From an uncultured Roseburia sp. (GTDB lineage: Bacteria; Bacillota; Clostridia; Lachnospirales; Lachnospiraceae): a stretch of DNA of 49,366 nt. The translations under genes and the position numbers were made by a program. Where the stretch lies: NCBI GenBank assembly GCA_947644305.1, contig CANRYS010000022.1, forward strand, positions 1 to 49,366, given 5' to 3'. Positions 25,283-33,773 of the stretch are shown in pieces. The notes below the pieces were generated by a model. That model was not told the DNA's origin. It saw only the letters and a program-made list of their open reading frames with translations, and did not search any database. The stretch's first letter is position 1, and every line of letters begins with the position of its first letter.

Positions 25283-26005
25283 ATGTATAATTCTCTCCTT
25301 TCGTTTCTTGAAAATTCTGCTGCCATTACGATAGGGATGGTTTCTGACTTTTTGACGTATGATCCGGTATTTTCCCAGACAAGCGGCGCTTCCCATTTTA
25401 TCAACATATTGAAATATGACAGTGATAAAATGAGATTTTATATTGCAGATGGAGATGTTCCCTCTGCAGAAACAGGAACTTATTTCGGGTGGCTGGAAGA
25501 GAGTGATGTCTTGAAGGGATGGGAGATAAAGTGTGGTGAAATTTTTGTTCTAAAACTGCCAGAAGGCCTGGATCGGGAAAAGTTTTGTCAGCGCGTCCGG
25601 GAAGAGGCGAATTCTCAGGTAAAGCGGTCAATTAAATGTTATTTAGATGGTACAGATCATTTCTGGCTAAGCCGCTCAACTGGCGAGAAAGCGATTTCCT
25701 GCATGGTGAAAGAAATGGGAAGATATGTAGAAAAAAGAGACTTTAGAGATATAACAATAGATGCCAATTTTCGTCTGAGGGTAGATGGATATATGGGGGC
25801 AAAGAAATTTTTATTAGAGAAGCTTTGGGAACAGGGAAAAATTAAGTTGGCAGAAGAATATAAAGTTCTCATCGATCGATGGTCAAAATGGTGCATGTTG
25901 CTGTTAAAAAGCGGATTAGTAGCAACGCCGGAGAATTTTTCCTTTGTAAAACAAAGAATGGAGGAACTGGTTCAACAGGAGCATCAAATATTGGAGAAAT
26001 ATTAA
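25283..26005 (+). CDS. BtrH-like cluster protein, start probably frameshifted
   Basis: The open frame codes 240 residues (MYNSLLSFLENSAAITIGMV ...). ATG 25283 has no ribosome-binding site. An ATG at 25260 (MKVLKSYEC) has AGGAAAAA upstream, and one extra base after GAATG (25285) would join it as SYECYNSLLSFL. That would give the Cys-then-hydrophobic-helix start seen in BtrH-type N-terminal domains and also in the protein at 33774. The middle has HFINILKYDSDKMRFYIADGD, and the helical C-terminus (WSKWCMLLLKSG ... EHQILEKY) also fits that family. BtrH-type enzymes transfer aminoacyl groups from carrier proteins. The assignment is tentative, from pattern and context only. It is the first gene of the cluster, 13 bases before the decarboxylase. 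Confidence 0.5.
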   Translation: MYNSLLSFLENSAAITIGMVSDFLTYDPVFSQTSGASHFINILKYDSDKMRFYIADGDVPSAETGTYFGWLEESDVLKGWEIKCGEIFVLKLPEGLDREKFCQRVREEANSQVKRSIKCYLDGTDHFWLSRSTGEKAISCMVKEMGRYVEKRDFRDITIDANFRLRVDGYMGAKKFLLEKLWEQGKIKLAEEYKVLIDRWSKWCMLLLKSGLVATPENFSFVKQRMEELVQQEHQILEKY

Positions 26006-26017
26006 CAGGTGATAGAC

Positions 26018-27214
26018 ATGACAGAAGATATTCAAAAGAAAGCCATTCAGGAATATGGTTCCCCATTGTATCTTTATGATTTGGATCAATTCAGACTCAA
26101 TATAGATAAACTTAGAGAGAATCTGTTTCCTGAAAGCGGTTTATTTTTTTCTGTGAAGGCAAATCCATTATCTGCATTTTCCAGCATAGCCTGTGAGAAA
26201 AGTTGTGGCGTAGAAATAGCATCTGGAGGGGAGCTGGAGCGGGCACTAGATAGTGGTGCTGCTCCTGGAAATATCGTGTTTACCGGACCAGGGAAAACAG
26301 AAAGTGAGTTACTGCAGGCCATCGATGCACAAATTTATATGATTCATGTAGAATCTCTCCGGGAGATACGAATCATCAATCAGTTAGCGGAGGGGAAGAA
26401 CCGCAATGTACCCATTGCACTTCGTATTAATCCCGATGGAATAAATCCATCGGGGAGAGTGCAGATGAGTGGAACTGCTTCGCAGTTTGGAATCGAAGAG
26501 ACGGATCTTGATGATAGTTTGTTCGAAGAAATAAATTCCTTAAAAAATGTTAATTTATACGGCGTACATATTTATATGGGGACATCTATATTAAATGCGG
26601 AGGAGATATGTCGGAATACGGAGTATTCGATTCGGCTGGGAATAGAACTTTCTGAAAAATATGCTTTCAAATTAAGATATTTAAATGTAGGTGGGGGATT
26701 TGGCATTCCTTATTTTCCAGGAGAAAAGGCATTAGATTTGACAGCGATGAGAAACGGAATGGAGTTGTTAAATGAAAAATACCAGGAACAGTTACGGGAA
26801 ACAAAATTGTTTTTTGAGAGTGGACGTTTTCTTTTGGCGGAATGTGGATTGTTTATGGTTCGTGTGTTATATCGAAAAGAATCTCGCGGGAATACTTATC
26901 TGGTTTGTGACGGCGGTGCGAATTTCCATGCTGCCTCTGCCTTTTTAGGAAGGTTCGTTCGGGGAAATTTCCCTATGTATGTATTAGGCAAAGAGGGAGC
27001 GGAAAAAGAGTTTTATGTGACGGGACCCTCCTGTACGCCAACGGATCTGCTGGGGCAGAAGGTTATGCTTCCATCGGATACAGATGAAGGTGATATCATT
27101 GTGATAGAAAAGTCTGGAGCATACGGACTTACCTACAGTCCTTATGGTTTTCTGAGCCACAAACTGCCATTGGAGATTGGATACGAAGAAGAAAGTGGGT
27201 TTCATATTTTGTAA
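26018..27214 (+). CDS. PLP-dependent fold-III decarboxylase, BtrK/LysA-like
   Basis: The protein is 398 residues. It belongs to the alanine-racemase-fold decarboxylases. FSVKANP carries the PLP-binding Lys (about residue 47), GVEIASGGEL follows, HIYMGTS carries the active-site His, NVGGGFGIPY the phosphate-binding Gly stretch, ESGRFLLAECG a substrate Arg, and GPSCTPTDLL the Cys from the partner subunit. Diaminopimelate decarboxylase is the classical relative, but the neighbours (ATP-grasp ligase and carrier protein) point to BtrK. In butirosin synthesis BtrK decarboxylates glutamyl-ACP to 4-aminobutyryl-ACP. The amino acid used here cannot be told. ATG 26018 is preferred over GTG 26009, because AGGTG is placed for the former. 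Confidence 0.85.
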   Translation: MTEDIQKKAIQEYGSPLYLYDLDQFRLNIDKLRENLFPESGLFFSVKANPLSAFSSIACEKSCGVEIASGGELERALDSGAAPGNIVFTGPGKTESELLQAIDAQIYMIHVESLREIRIINQLAEGKNRNVPIALRINPDGINPSGRVQMSGTASQFGIEETDLDDSLFEEINSLKNVNLYGVHIYMGTSILNAEEICRNTEYSIRLGIELSEKYAFKLRYLNVGGGFGIPYFPGEKALDLTAMRNGMELLNEKYQEQLRETKLFFESGRFLLAECGLFMVRVLYRKESRGNTYLVCDGGANFHAASAFLGRFVRGNFPMYVLGKEGAEKEFYVTGPSCTPTDLLGQKVMLPSDTDEGDIIVIEKSGAYGLTYSPYGFLSHKLPLEIGYEEESGFHIL

Positions 27215-27229
27215 ATATCTGAAGAGACT

Positions 27230-27267
27230 TAGCTCAACGGTGCGAATTTTAACCCGCCGTTGAGCTA
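27230..27267. repeat. Short TA-flanked palindromic repeat (copy 3)
   Basis: TAGCTCAACGG and CCGTTGAGCTA are perfect complements flanking TGCGAATTTTAACCCG. The element is 34 bp between TA pairs. Compared with copy 1, both arms carry a matched change (CGACG/CGTCG to CAACG/CGTTG). It lies between two cluster genes, just before the ribosome-binding site of the ATP-grasp gene. Confidence 0.9.
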
Positions 27268-27280
27268 AGAAGAGGTGATA

Positions 27281-28546
27281 ATGAATTTTTGCTGGCTGTT
27301 TAATATTGGAATAGAAGATAATTGGTTTGTAGACCGGTTTAAGATGAAAGATCTGGAAGAGGATCGTATTGTGCAGCACATGGAAGAAATTATGTTGATG
27401 ATGGCAGATAGAGATGATACTCTGCTCTTACGCAGGAAACCAAATGACACGTTTTTATGCCAAATGAGATCCTATGGATTTGAAGTGCCAAAAATAATCT
27501 GCCCTAAGAAAGAAGATACAACAAAAACAATTACCCAGCTTGTTCTCGAAGATAATAAGGTACTTTGGGAATTAAAAGAGTTATCTTATAAAAAGGATGT
27601 ACATCTACTTCCCTATGGTGTTACCGAGGATGAGGAAATACTGGCGAAGGAATGTGGTATGGGGTTGATTGGACCGGATTCGACGGTATCTCGTGTTTCT
27701 AATAGCAAATTATATGCAAAAGAACTTGTTAAAAGGCTTCATCTGTCATCGCCAGATGGAAAAGTATGTGAGAATTTTGACCAGATCCGGGAAGAGTGGG
27801 ATCGTCTAAGGAATCAGTTTCGCCGTATCGTCATTAAAAGACCATATGGGGCATCTGGAAGAGGATTATATCTGGTGGAGGATTTTGAGAAGCTGCAAAA
27901 AGTGTTGTATATTTTGAAGCGTTCTGGCAGTGAAAATCAAAAGTGGATCGTAGAGGGTTGGTATGAGGACAAAAAAGATTTAAATACCCAGATGTATATA
28001 TGCGATGATGGCAAAATTAAAATACTTTCAGTAAAGGAACAAATCCTGGAGGGTACTGTATACAAAGGTTCAATTTTTCCAATTGAATTGTCAGTTGATA
28101 TAAAGAGTAAATACTTAACTGCTTTAGAAAGGGCAGGGAGCTGGTTGTACAGGGATGGCATAAGAGGAATTGTCGGCATTGATTCTATCGTGACGGAAAA
28201 AGAAATTTTTCCGATCATTGAGATCAACGTGAGATTTACGCTTTCTACCTATCTGTCTATGTTACCATTGCGATTTCCAGATAGATATTTTTGCTCTATG
28301 TATTATAGGATTTTTTTGTCGGAGAAATGGAACTGCACAGAAATAACAAAAAAACTAGTTCGAGCCGGGCTGGCGTTTGATACGAAAACAAGGGAAGGAA
28401 TATTTTGTTATAATCATGCCTGTGTAGACCGGGATATTTTAGGTAAAGCTGGACGCTTATTTGTCATAATGATTGCAAAGCAAAGGACGGATTTACAAAA
28501 ACTGCGTTTTAAGTTAGAGCAGTTATTGGAGGAGGCAAAATATTGA
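27281..28546 (+). CDS. ATP-grasp amino acid:carrier-protein ligase, BtrJ-like
   Basis: The protein is 421 residues. The ATP-grasp core is visible: IVIKRPYGASGRGLYLVEDF (nucleotide-binding Lys and glycine loop, about residues 186-205), QKWIVEGWYE, and IRGIVGIDSIV...IFPIIEINVRFTLSTY with the metal-binding Glu/Asn pair. BtrJ, the known relative, attaches glutamate (and later a second glutamate) to the carrier protein BtrI with ATP. Sitting between a BtrK-like decarboxylase and an acyl carrier protein, this enzyme should load the amino acid substrate. ATG 27281 is chosen because AGAGGTG lies just upstream. It is one base from the next gene, so translation is coupled. Confidence 0.82.
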   Translation: MNFCWLFNIGIEDNWFVDRFKMKDLEEDRIVQHMEEIMLMMADRDDTLLLRRKPNDTFLCQMRSYGFEVPKIICPKKEDTTKTITQLVLEDNKVLWELKELSYKKDVHLLPYGVTEDEEILAKECGMGLIGPDSTVSRVSNSKLYAKELVKRLHLSSPDGKVCENFDQIREEWDRLRNQFRRIVIKRPYGASGRGLYLVEDFEKLQKVLYILKRSGSENQKWIVEGWYEDKKDLNTQMYICDDGKIKILSVKEQILEGTVYKGSIFPIELSVDIKSKYLTALERAGSWLYRDGIRGIVGIDSIVTEKEIFPIIEINVRFTLSTYLSMLPLRFPDRYFCSMYYRIFLSEKWNCTEITKKLVRAGLAFDTKTREGIFCYNHACVDRDILGKAGRLFVIMIAKQRTDLQKLRFKLEQLLEEAKY

Positions 28547-28547
28547 C

Positions 28548-28787
28548 ATGGAGCTGGAAAAAACGATACGGAACAAGCTGGCAGAAGTGTTAAAGATCGA
28601 GAATCCAGAGGAAATATCTTTGGAAAAGGATTTGAAAGAGTATGGTATGGATTCATTAAATGCCATCGAACTGGTTGTGGCATTAGAAATGGAATTTGGG
28701 ATTGAATTTGCCGAGGATGACTTACTGGTAGACAATCTCTGTACCGTGCAGAAATTAATACTTGTGGTGAGGAAATATTTAGTGTAA
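28548..28787 (+). CDS. Acyl carrier protein 1 (BtrI-like)
   Basis: The protein is 79 residues, four helices. The phosphopantetheine site is the Ser in GMDSLNAIELV (about residue 37). Many acidic residues follow (EFGIEFAEDDLLV). It starts one base after the ATP-grasp gene and is the natural carrier for the aminoacyl group. It is distinct in sequence from the second carrier at 30438, which suggests the two are loaded by different ligases. Confidence 0.93.
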   Translation: MELEKTIRNKLAEVLKIENPEEISLEKDLKEYGMDSLNAIELVVALEMEFGIEFAEDDLLVDNLCTVQKLILVVRKYLV

Positions 28788-28860
28788 TCAAAATCATTTA
28801 TATATATAAGCAGTGGTAAATCAGTCTGTATTTTTCATCTAAGTAAAGGAGGGCAAAGAA

Positions 28861-29523
28861 ATGAAAAAAATATTAAAAAGGAAAAAGATATTAATCACAT
28901 TGGGGACATGTATTGTTATTTTAGGCTTAACTTTTGGAACCGTAAGCATTGCTCAAAATTATTATAAGAGCTCTGGTTCTAGTGAAAAGGAAAAGGCAGT
29001 ATATCAAATGGCTGAAAAAGAAAAAGAGAGATTAAAGGATAGAGGAGCTTATAATCCCAAAGGTCATATTAAAAAGGAAGATCTTGCCCAAAAAGCTGAA
29101 AATGTTGCAGATGTGTTTGATATGAGCGTCAGTGAAGCAGAAAAACGGATTACGAAAAATTCGATTGAGAAAAAAGCTTTATATCTGGCAGCGGAAGAGG
29201 CGGGGATTACCGTTGATGAACAGGAAGTAACAGAAGCAATTGATAAAATAAGGGCCACTTTTGTATCGGATCCAGAAGGTAAGAAAGAGCTTGAGGCTGA
29301 GATCGCAGGTATGGAAATGGATGAAGAGGAGTATTGGAATTTTTTACGTCCACAATACAAGTCAAATATGATAGTCAACAAGTATTTGAATAAAATGTAT
29401 GAAGAGAAATGTAAAGAAGAAAAAATAGATTTATATTCTGAAGAATATATGGAAAAGCGCAAAGAGTGGCGGGATTCCATCGCACAGGAGGCAATTAAAA
29501 AATATAATGTCAAGGTAGAATAA
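28861..29523 (+). CDS. Membrane-anchored SurA/trigger-factor-like protein
   Basis: The protein is 220 residues. An N-terminal basic stretch and one membrane helix (about residues 10-31, ILITLGTCIVILGLTFGTVS) place the rest outside. The remainder is charged and helical. ENVADVFDMSVSEAEKRITKNSIEKKALYLAAEEAGITV, in part, resembles the N-terminal substrate-binding helices of SurA/PrsA-type foldases (ALYLAAEEAGITVDEQEVTEAI). No PPIase domain is present. It may help fold or bind an exported partner. Similar short SurA_N-like proteins occur in clostridial peptide or lipoprotein clusters. AAAGGAGG lies just before ATG 28861. Confidence 0.7.
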   Translation: MKKILKRKKILITLGTCIVILGLTFGTVSIAQNYYKSSGSSEKEKAVYQMAEKEKERLKDRGAYNPKGHIKKEDLAQKAENVADVFDMSVSEAEKRITKNSIEKKALYLAAEEAGITVDEQEVTEAIDKIRATFVSDPEGKKELEAEIAGMEMDEEEYWNFLRPQYKSNMIVNKYLNKMYEEKCKEEKIDLYSEEYMEKRKEWRDSIAQEAIKKYNVKVE

Positions 29524-29557
29524 ACATTGTTATAAGTAATAATGAATTTAGTGCTTA

Positions 29558-29598
29558 TTGGTCAAATTGTTGTTTCAATAAAGTGGCAATTTGACCAA
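29558..29598. promoter_or_regulatory. 12-bp perfect inverted repeat between cluster genes
   Basis: TTGGTCAAATTG (29558-29569) and CAATTTGACCAA (29587-29598) are separated by 17 bases. There is no T run, so an operator or a processing hairpin is more likely than a terminator. It sits 35-44 bases before the lipoprotein gene. Confidence 0.7.
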
Positions 29599-29641
29599 AA
29601 GTACATTTGCATAAATAGTTATTTTGCGAGGAGATACACGG

Positions 29642-30436
29642 ATGAAAAAACGATATTTAGTATTGATAATTAGCATTTTGGTTTTACTATTTGGCTGTGG
29701 AGAAAGGAATACTTCAACTGAGACAAAAAACACGTATCCGCCAGAAAAAACGGACATAGCAAAAGAAATATATTGGGAAAAAAAAGAAGATCTGGGGTTT
29801 CAGAAAACCAGTACTGTTCATTTGGAGTCTAACAAAGATAATACAGGGTTGAAAATTGTAATAGACGGATACCCTGTCAGTTTGGAAAACGAAAAAGAGC
29901 TCACATATCAGAATTTTGACTTTACTAAAATGATAAAAAAGGATTTTGATGAAGATGGAATTATGGAAATCGTTATATTATTTTATGGGGGGGCTAGCGG
30001 GACTTTTCAGAATTTCAGAGTAATAAAATATGATGGGAAAACATGGGGGATGGTAAATATGGGTCAGATAGAAGATACGTGGTCAAATTTCGTAGAGGTG
30101 AAGGCGCTGAAAAATAGTTCAGTGAAGATTGAGGTTAAAAAAACAGAGTATAAAACTACAGTAAAGCTTCCAAACAATAAATATCTTAAAAGAGAAGGAG
30201 AGAAAGCAATTTCGGGTACAGGTTATCATTTCTTTGAATTGCAGAATAATGATATCATTGTGGTCCATCAATTATATCTGAATAATGTGGGGGATGCCTT
30301 TGGACAGGTCAGGCAAAAGATTCATCTCGATGAAAAAGGAACAGAGCTGATACTGGGAGAGACCAGTTATATGTCCCAAAAAGATGCCAAAGGGAGAAAG
30401 TATGAGATGTATGAAGAATTCGTAAGGAGGAAATAA
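29642..30436 (+). CDS. Lipoprotein of unknown function
   Basis: The protein is 264 residues. The signal peptide MKKRYLVLIISILVLLFGCGE ends in lipobox LFGC (Cys at about 18). A motif DFDEDGIMEIVIL (about residues 97-109) resembles an FG-GAP/VCBS calcium-binding Asp-rich loop. The rest is beta-strand-rich with no recognised family. GAGGAG (29628-29633) precedes ATG 29642. It is followed after one base by the second carrier protein gene, so it belongs to the cluster operon. A role in export, immunity or sensing is possible but not shown. Confidence 0.75.
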   Translation: MKKRYLVLIISILVLLFGCGERNTSTETKNTYPPEKTDIAKEIYWEKKEDLGFQKTSTVHLESNKDNTGLKIVIDGYPVSLENEKELTYQNFDFTKMIKKDFDEDGIMEIVILFYGGASGTFQNFRVIKYDGKTWGMVNMGQIEDTWSNFVEVKALKNSSVKIEVKKTEYKTTVKLPNNKYLKREGEKAISGTGYHFFELQNNDIIVVHQLYLNNVGDAFGQVRQKIHLDEKGTELILGETSYMSQKDAKGRKYEMYEEFVRRK

Positions 30437-30437
30437 A

Positions 30438-30683
30438 ATGCAGACGATACGCAGACAGATTATCGATATCATAGAAAAATATGCTGGTAAGGAAGTTGTA
30501 ACAGACGGAGATATCAGCCTGATTGATGATTTGGAGTTTGATTCCCTTCAGCTTGTAGGAGTATTGACAGAGATAGAGGAAAAGTTTCAAATTTCTTTTG
30601 AACAGGGGGAAAAACTATTGGATATGGTGGACAGTCTGGATAAAATAACAGAGTATGTGGAGGAATTCAATGAAATATCGTAA
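30438..30683 (+). CDS. Acyl carrier protein 2
   Basis: The protein is 81 residues. The phosphopantetheine attachment Ser is in LEFDSLQLVGVLTEIE (about residue 36). It lacks the GxDS form of the first carrier and is closer to D-alanine/aryl carrier types (EFDSL). AAGGAGG precedes ATG 30438. It lies directly before an adenylate-forming enzyme, its probable loading partner. Confidence 0.92.
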   Translation: MQTIRRQIIDIIEKYAGKEVVTDGDISLIDDLEFDSLQLVGVLTEIEEKFQISFEQGEKLLDMVDSLDKITEYVEEFNEIS

Positions 30684-30695
30684 GGCAATTATGAG

Positions 30696-32153
30696 ATGAA
30701 GACGAGAGAGCTACATGACTTATGGAATTTTAAAAAATACGCAGACCTGCCAGCAGTTCTGACAGAGGACGGAAAAGAATACCGCTATTCGGAAATTGAC
30801 CTGCTTAGGCAGGAATTTGCTTGCCACATTCAGCCGCATACACTTGTGTTGCTGCTGGCAGATAATGATATCGGAAGTCTGATTGGATATGTGACCTGTC
30901 TTACACATGGCAGTGTACCGATTTTGTTTCCGCAGGAGAGAGATAATACTGGTTTTATCTGTATGGCAGAACATTACTCTCCAGATTATGTGTGGCTGTC
31001 AGAATTACAGTATAGTAGATTGAGACAAGGATTAGATGTTGGATATGAAAGCTGTTTTTTCTTCCTGGGGTACATATTATTGCAAAAGAAGGAAGGAAAG
31101 AAAATCCAACTCCATCCAGACCTGGCGTTATTGCTGCCGACGTCGGGCTCTACCGGCAGTCCAAAACTGGTACGTATAAGCGCTGAAAATATAGCGGCTA
31201 ATACGAGATCCATCTGTGAATATCTGGATCTGACAGAAGCAGACAGGGCAGTTATGTCTCTGCCTATGAGCTATACCTATGGGCTTTCTGTCATAAACAC
31301 TCATCTGTTCGCAGGAGGAAGTATCCTTCTGACAAAGGCAAAGGTAATACTGAGACGTTTCTGGGAGATGGTAAAAAAGTACCATGTTACATTTTTTGCG
31401 GGCGTCCCCTATACCTTTGATTGTATGAAGAAAATACAGGCGGATAGGCTAGAATTAAAGGATCTGCGGATATTGACCCAGGCGGGAGGTAGGCTGTCAG
31501 CGGAGCTGCAGCAGTATTGGGGTAAGTATGCAGAGAAGAAGGGAAAGGAATTTTATGTGATGTACGGGCAGACGGAGGCAACGGCGAGAATCAGTTATCT
31601 GCCGTCAGAGGATTGCTTGAGAAGGATTGAGAGTGTGGGAATACCTGTTCCGGGCAGCTGTATCCAGATAGAAGATGAAGGACATCATATCATTTCCATA
31701 CCGAAACAAGAGGGGGAAGTCGTCTGCATGGGAAAGCAGGTGAGCCTGGGTTATGCAGAAAGTATAGAGGATTTATCTCAGCCAGATCAGAATAAGGGGG
31801 TACTCCATACTGGAGATTTAGGATATTTAGACGAAGAGGGGTATCTTTATATCACGGGAAGGAAAAACAGGTTTGCCAAGATTTATGGAAAGCGGATTGA
31901 CTTAAATGTTTTGGAGAAGCTGGCTAAAGAATATTTTGGCGGAGAGACAGCAGCATTGGCGGATGATAAAAGAATTTATTTATATACCGATGCGGATGTG
32001 ACTGAGGATAAGCTTGAGAAATTACGAAGGCACCTGCCTTTTAGCGTGGATGTCTTTGAAATCCGGGACATGGAAACAGTGCCAAGGAAAAGTTCGGGCA
32101 AGATTGATTACAGAGGAGAAAAGTTATGTTTACAGAGAAACAAAGAAAAATAA
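30696..32153 (+). CDS. AMP-dependent acyl/aryl ligase
   Basis: The protein is 485 residues. It shows adenylation motifs TSGSTGSPKLV (A3, about residues 147-157), YGQTEATARISYLP (A5), GVLHTGDLGYLDEEGYLYITGR (A7-A8, split) and KSSGKIDY with the catalytic Lys (A10). It activates a carboxylic acid as an AMP ester and should load it on the adjacent carrier protein 2. Its size, absence of condensation domains and stand-alone form suggest an aryl or fatty acid. The substrate is not predictable by eye. It overlaps the next gene by 28 bases. The ribosome-binding site before ATG 30696 is weak. Confidence 0.9.
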   Translation: MKTRELHDLWNFKKYADLPAVLTEDGKEYRYSEIDLLRQEFACHIQPHTLVLLLADNDIGSLIGYVTCLTHGSVPILFPQERDNTGFICMAEHYSPDYVWLSELQYSRLRQGLDVGYESCFFFLGYILLQKKEGKKIQLHPDLALLLPTSGSTGSPKLVRISAENIAANTRSICEYLDLTEADRAVMSLPMSYTYGLSVINTHLFAGGSILLTKAKVILRRFWEMVKKYHVTFFAGVPYTFDCMKKIQADRLELKDLRILTQAGGRLSAELQQYWGKYAEKKGKEFYVMYGQTEATARISYLPSEDCLRRIESVGIPVPGSCIQIEDEGHHIISIPKQEGEVVCMGKQVSLGYAESIEDLSQPDQNKGVLHTGDLGYLDEEGYLYITGRKNRFAKIYGKRIDLNVLEKLAKEYFGGETAALADDKRIYLYTDADVTEDKLEKLRRHLPFSVDVFEIRDMETVPRKSSGKIDYRGEKLCLQRNKEK

Positions 32154-33394
32154 TTCGGCATGCCTATCAGACGGTGCCTTTTTATATGGATATTAGCAGG
32201 GAAAAGGGGATTGACTGTGAGAAGTTTGAAGATCTTGCGGACGTTCCTATCGTCAGTAAGGAAGATCTGGTCCTGCGGAATGATTCTTTTATTTCAGCAG
32301 GGCATATGGCGGAATATCTACAGGGAAAGCTGCTACAGACCCATACTTCCGGTTCAACCGGGAAATGCGCCAATATGTTTTGGAATCTAAAGGAATGCAG
32401 GCGTTCTCTGCTGCCGTTGTGGATAAAGAGAAAAAAGTATTATGATATTAATCCACATGACAGGTACTGCTATTTTTATACGGGGAGAAGTGTTGGAGAG
32501 ACTGATATAGAGATAGAGGAAGGGGGATTTGCCCTCGGTTTTTGTAAATGCAATCTGACAGATGAAAAACTGGTACATATATGGGAGAAAATGAGAGAAT
32601 TCGGGCCGGTGTGGATGAACCTGCAGCCAAGTATGGCGATATTATTGTGCCGGGTCATAGAAAAAAACGGGTTGGATCTGATACCTACTCTGCGATATGT
32701 GGAAACAACTGGTGAGATGCTATTTCCGCAGATGCGAAAATACATACAGGAAAAAATGAATGTAGTGCTTGCGGATCAGTATGGCTGCAATGAATTAAAT
32801 TCTCTTGCCTTTGAATGTCCGAAAGGACATCTGCATTGCATGGAGGAAAATGCAGTGATTGAAATTCTTGACGAACAGGGTAATCCACTGCCGGATGGGG
32901 AGGAAGGAGAGATCGTTGTTACCTCCCTGAGTAATTTTGCAATGCCGCTTATCCGTTATAAGATTGGTGACCGGGGATGTTTTTTGAAAGAGACTTGTTC
33001 CTGTGATGATCCCGGGAAAATACTGAAACTGACAACCGGGAGAAGTAATGACTGGGTTGTGGACAGGGAGGGTAATCTGTTAAATGCCTATATTTTTGTC
33101 AGATGTGTTGAAAATATTAACAGGATATTTGAACATGCAATTCTGCAGTTTCAGGTGATTCAGCATGCAGTGGATAAGTTTACAATAAATCTTGTAATCG
33201 ATGAGGAATGTGAATCGGATGAAATATGCCGATACTTTATGGAAAACCTTTGGCAAGGCACCCTTTTGGGGGCCGATTTCCGCATACGGATTTATCCGGA
33301 ATTGATACCAGAGGATAGAAGTGGGAAGCTGAAATGGTTTGTCAGTGAGATGGAGGATAATGTACAAGGAAGAGGAATGGGGTATCATGTTTGA
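32126..33394 (+). CDS. PaaK/CapK-type adenylate-forming enzyme
   Basis: The protein is 422 residues. It is related to phenylacetate-CoA ligase: TVPFYMDISREKGID at the start, the ATP-binding THTSGSTGKCAN (about residues 76-87), DQYGCNELNSLAFECPKGHLH and PLIRYKIGDRG, then LTTGRSNDW. PaaK-like proteins in biosynthetic clusters (CapK type) activate acids or act in acyl transfer. Having both this and a standard AMP ligase in one cluster suggests two different acids are used. RBS GAGGAG lies inside the end of the previous gene. The gene is followed by an 8-base overlap with the membrane protein gene. Confidence 0.88.
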   Translation: MFTEKQRKIIRHAYQTVPFYMDISREKGIDCEKFEDLADVPIVSKEDLVLRNDSFISAGHMAEYLQGKLLQTHTSGSTGKCANMFWNLKECRRSLLPLWIKRKKYYDINPHDRYCYFYTGRSVGETDIEIEEGGFALGFCKCNLTDEKLVHIWEKMREFGPVWMNLQPSMAILLCRVIEKNGLDLIPTLRYVETTGEMLFPQMRKYIQEKMNVVLADQYGCNELNSLAFECPKGHLHCMEENAVIEILDEQGNPLPDGEEGEIVVTSLSNFAMPLIRYKIGDRGCFLKETCSCDDPGKILKLTTGRSNDWVVDREGNLLNAYIFVRCVENINRIFEHAILQFQVIQHAVDKFTINLVIDEECESDEICRYFMENLWQGTLLGADFRIRIYPELIPEDRSGKLKWFVSEMEDNVQGRGMGYHV

Positions 33395-33755
33395 GAATAT
33401 AGCTGTTGGCATTATAACTTTGTTAATCTATGGAATTATCATAACGGGATGTATTATTCCATTCGTTTTCATAGTAAGGACAAAACATAATATTACGAAA
33501 TTTGGTTATGGAAAATATATCTTTATCATTGTAGGGTTGGGGGCTGTACTTCTTTTGGCTGCAGTGCTTATATTGTTCCTGTTGGCAAACTCGTTTTACA
33601 ATTCTAACGCATGGAACAAGCGGGGAATCAATATGGAATTTTTTATCATGTTGTACCAATTGATGCTGAAATATATCCTGCCAGTGTATTTGTTGGTAAT
33701 CGCATTGTCAGGGGTGTATGCGAAATGGAAGGAGAAGCATTCAACTTTAAGATGA
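33387..33755 (+). CDS. Small membrane protein with three predicted helices
   Basis: The protein is 122 residues. Hydrophobic segments lie at about 5-27 (IAVGIITLLIYGIIITGCII), 42-66 (YIFIIVGLGAVLLLAAVLILFLL) and 90-112 (MLKYILPVYLLVIALSGVYA). No family is recognised. The start at 33387 (MFENIAVG) follows GAATGGGG and overlaps the end of the PaaK-like gene, so it is translated with the cluster. It may be an exporter accessory or immunity protein. That is conjecture. Confidence 0.7.
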   Translation: MFENIAVGIITLLIYGIIITGCIIPFVFIVRTKHNITKFGYGKYIFIIVGLGAVLLLAAVLILFLLANSFYNSNAWNKRGINMEFFIMLYQLMLKYILPVYLLVIALSGVYAKWKEKHSTLR

Positions 33756-33773
33756 CCTAAATGGAGATATATT

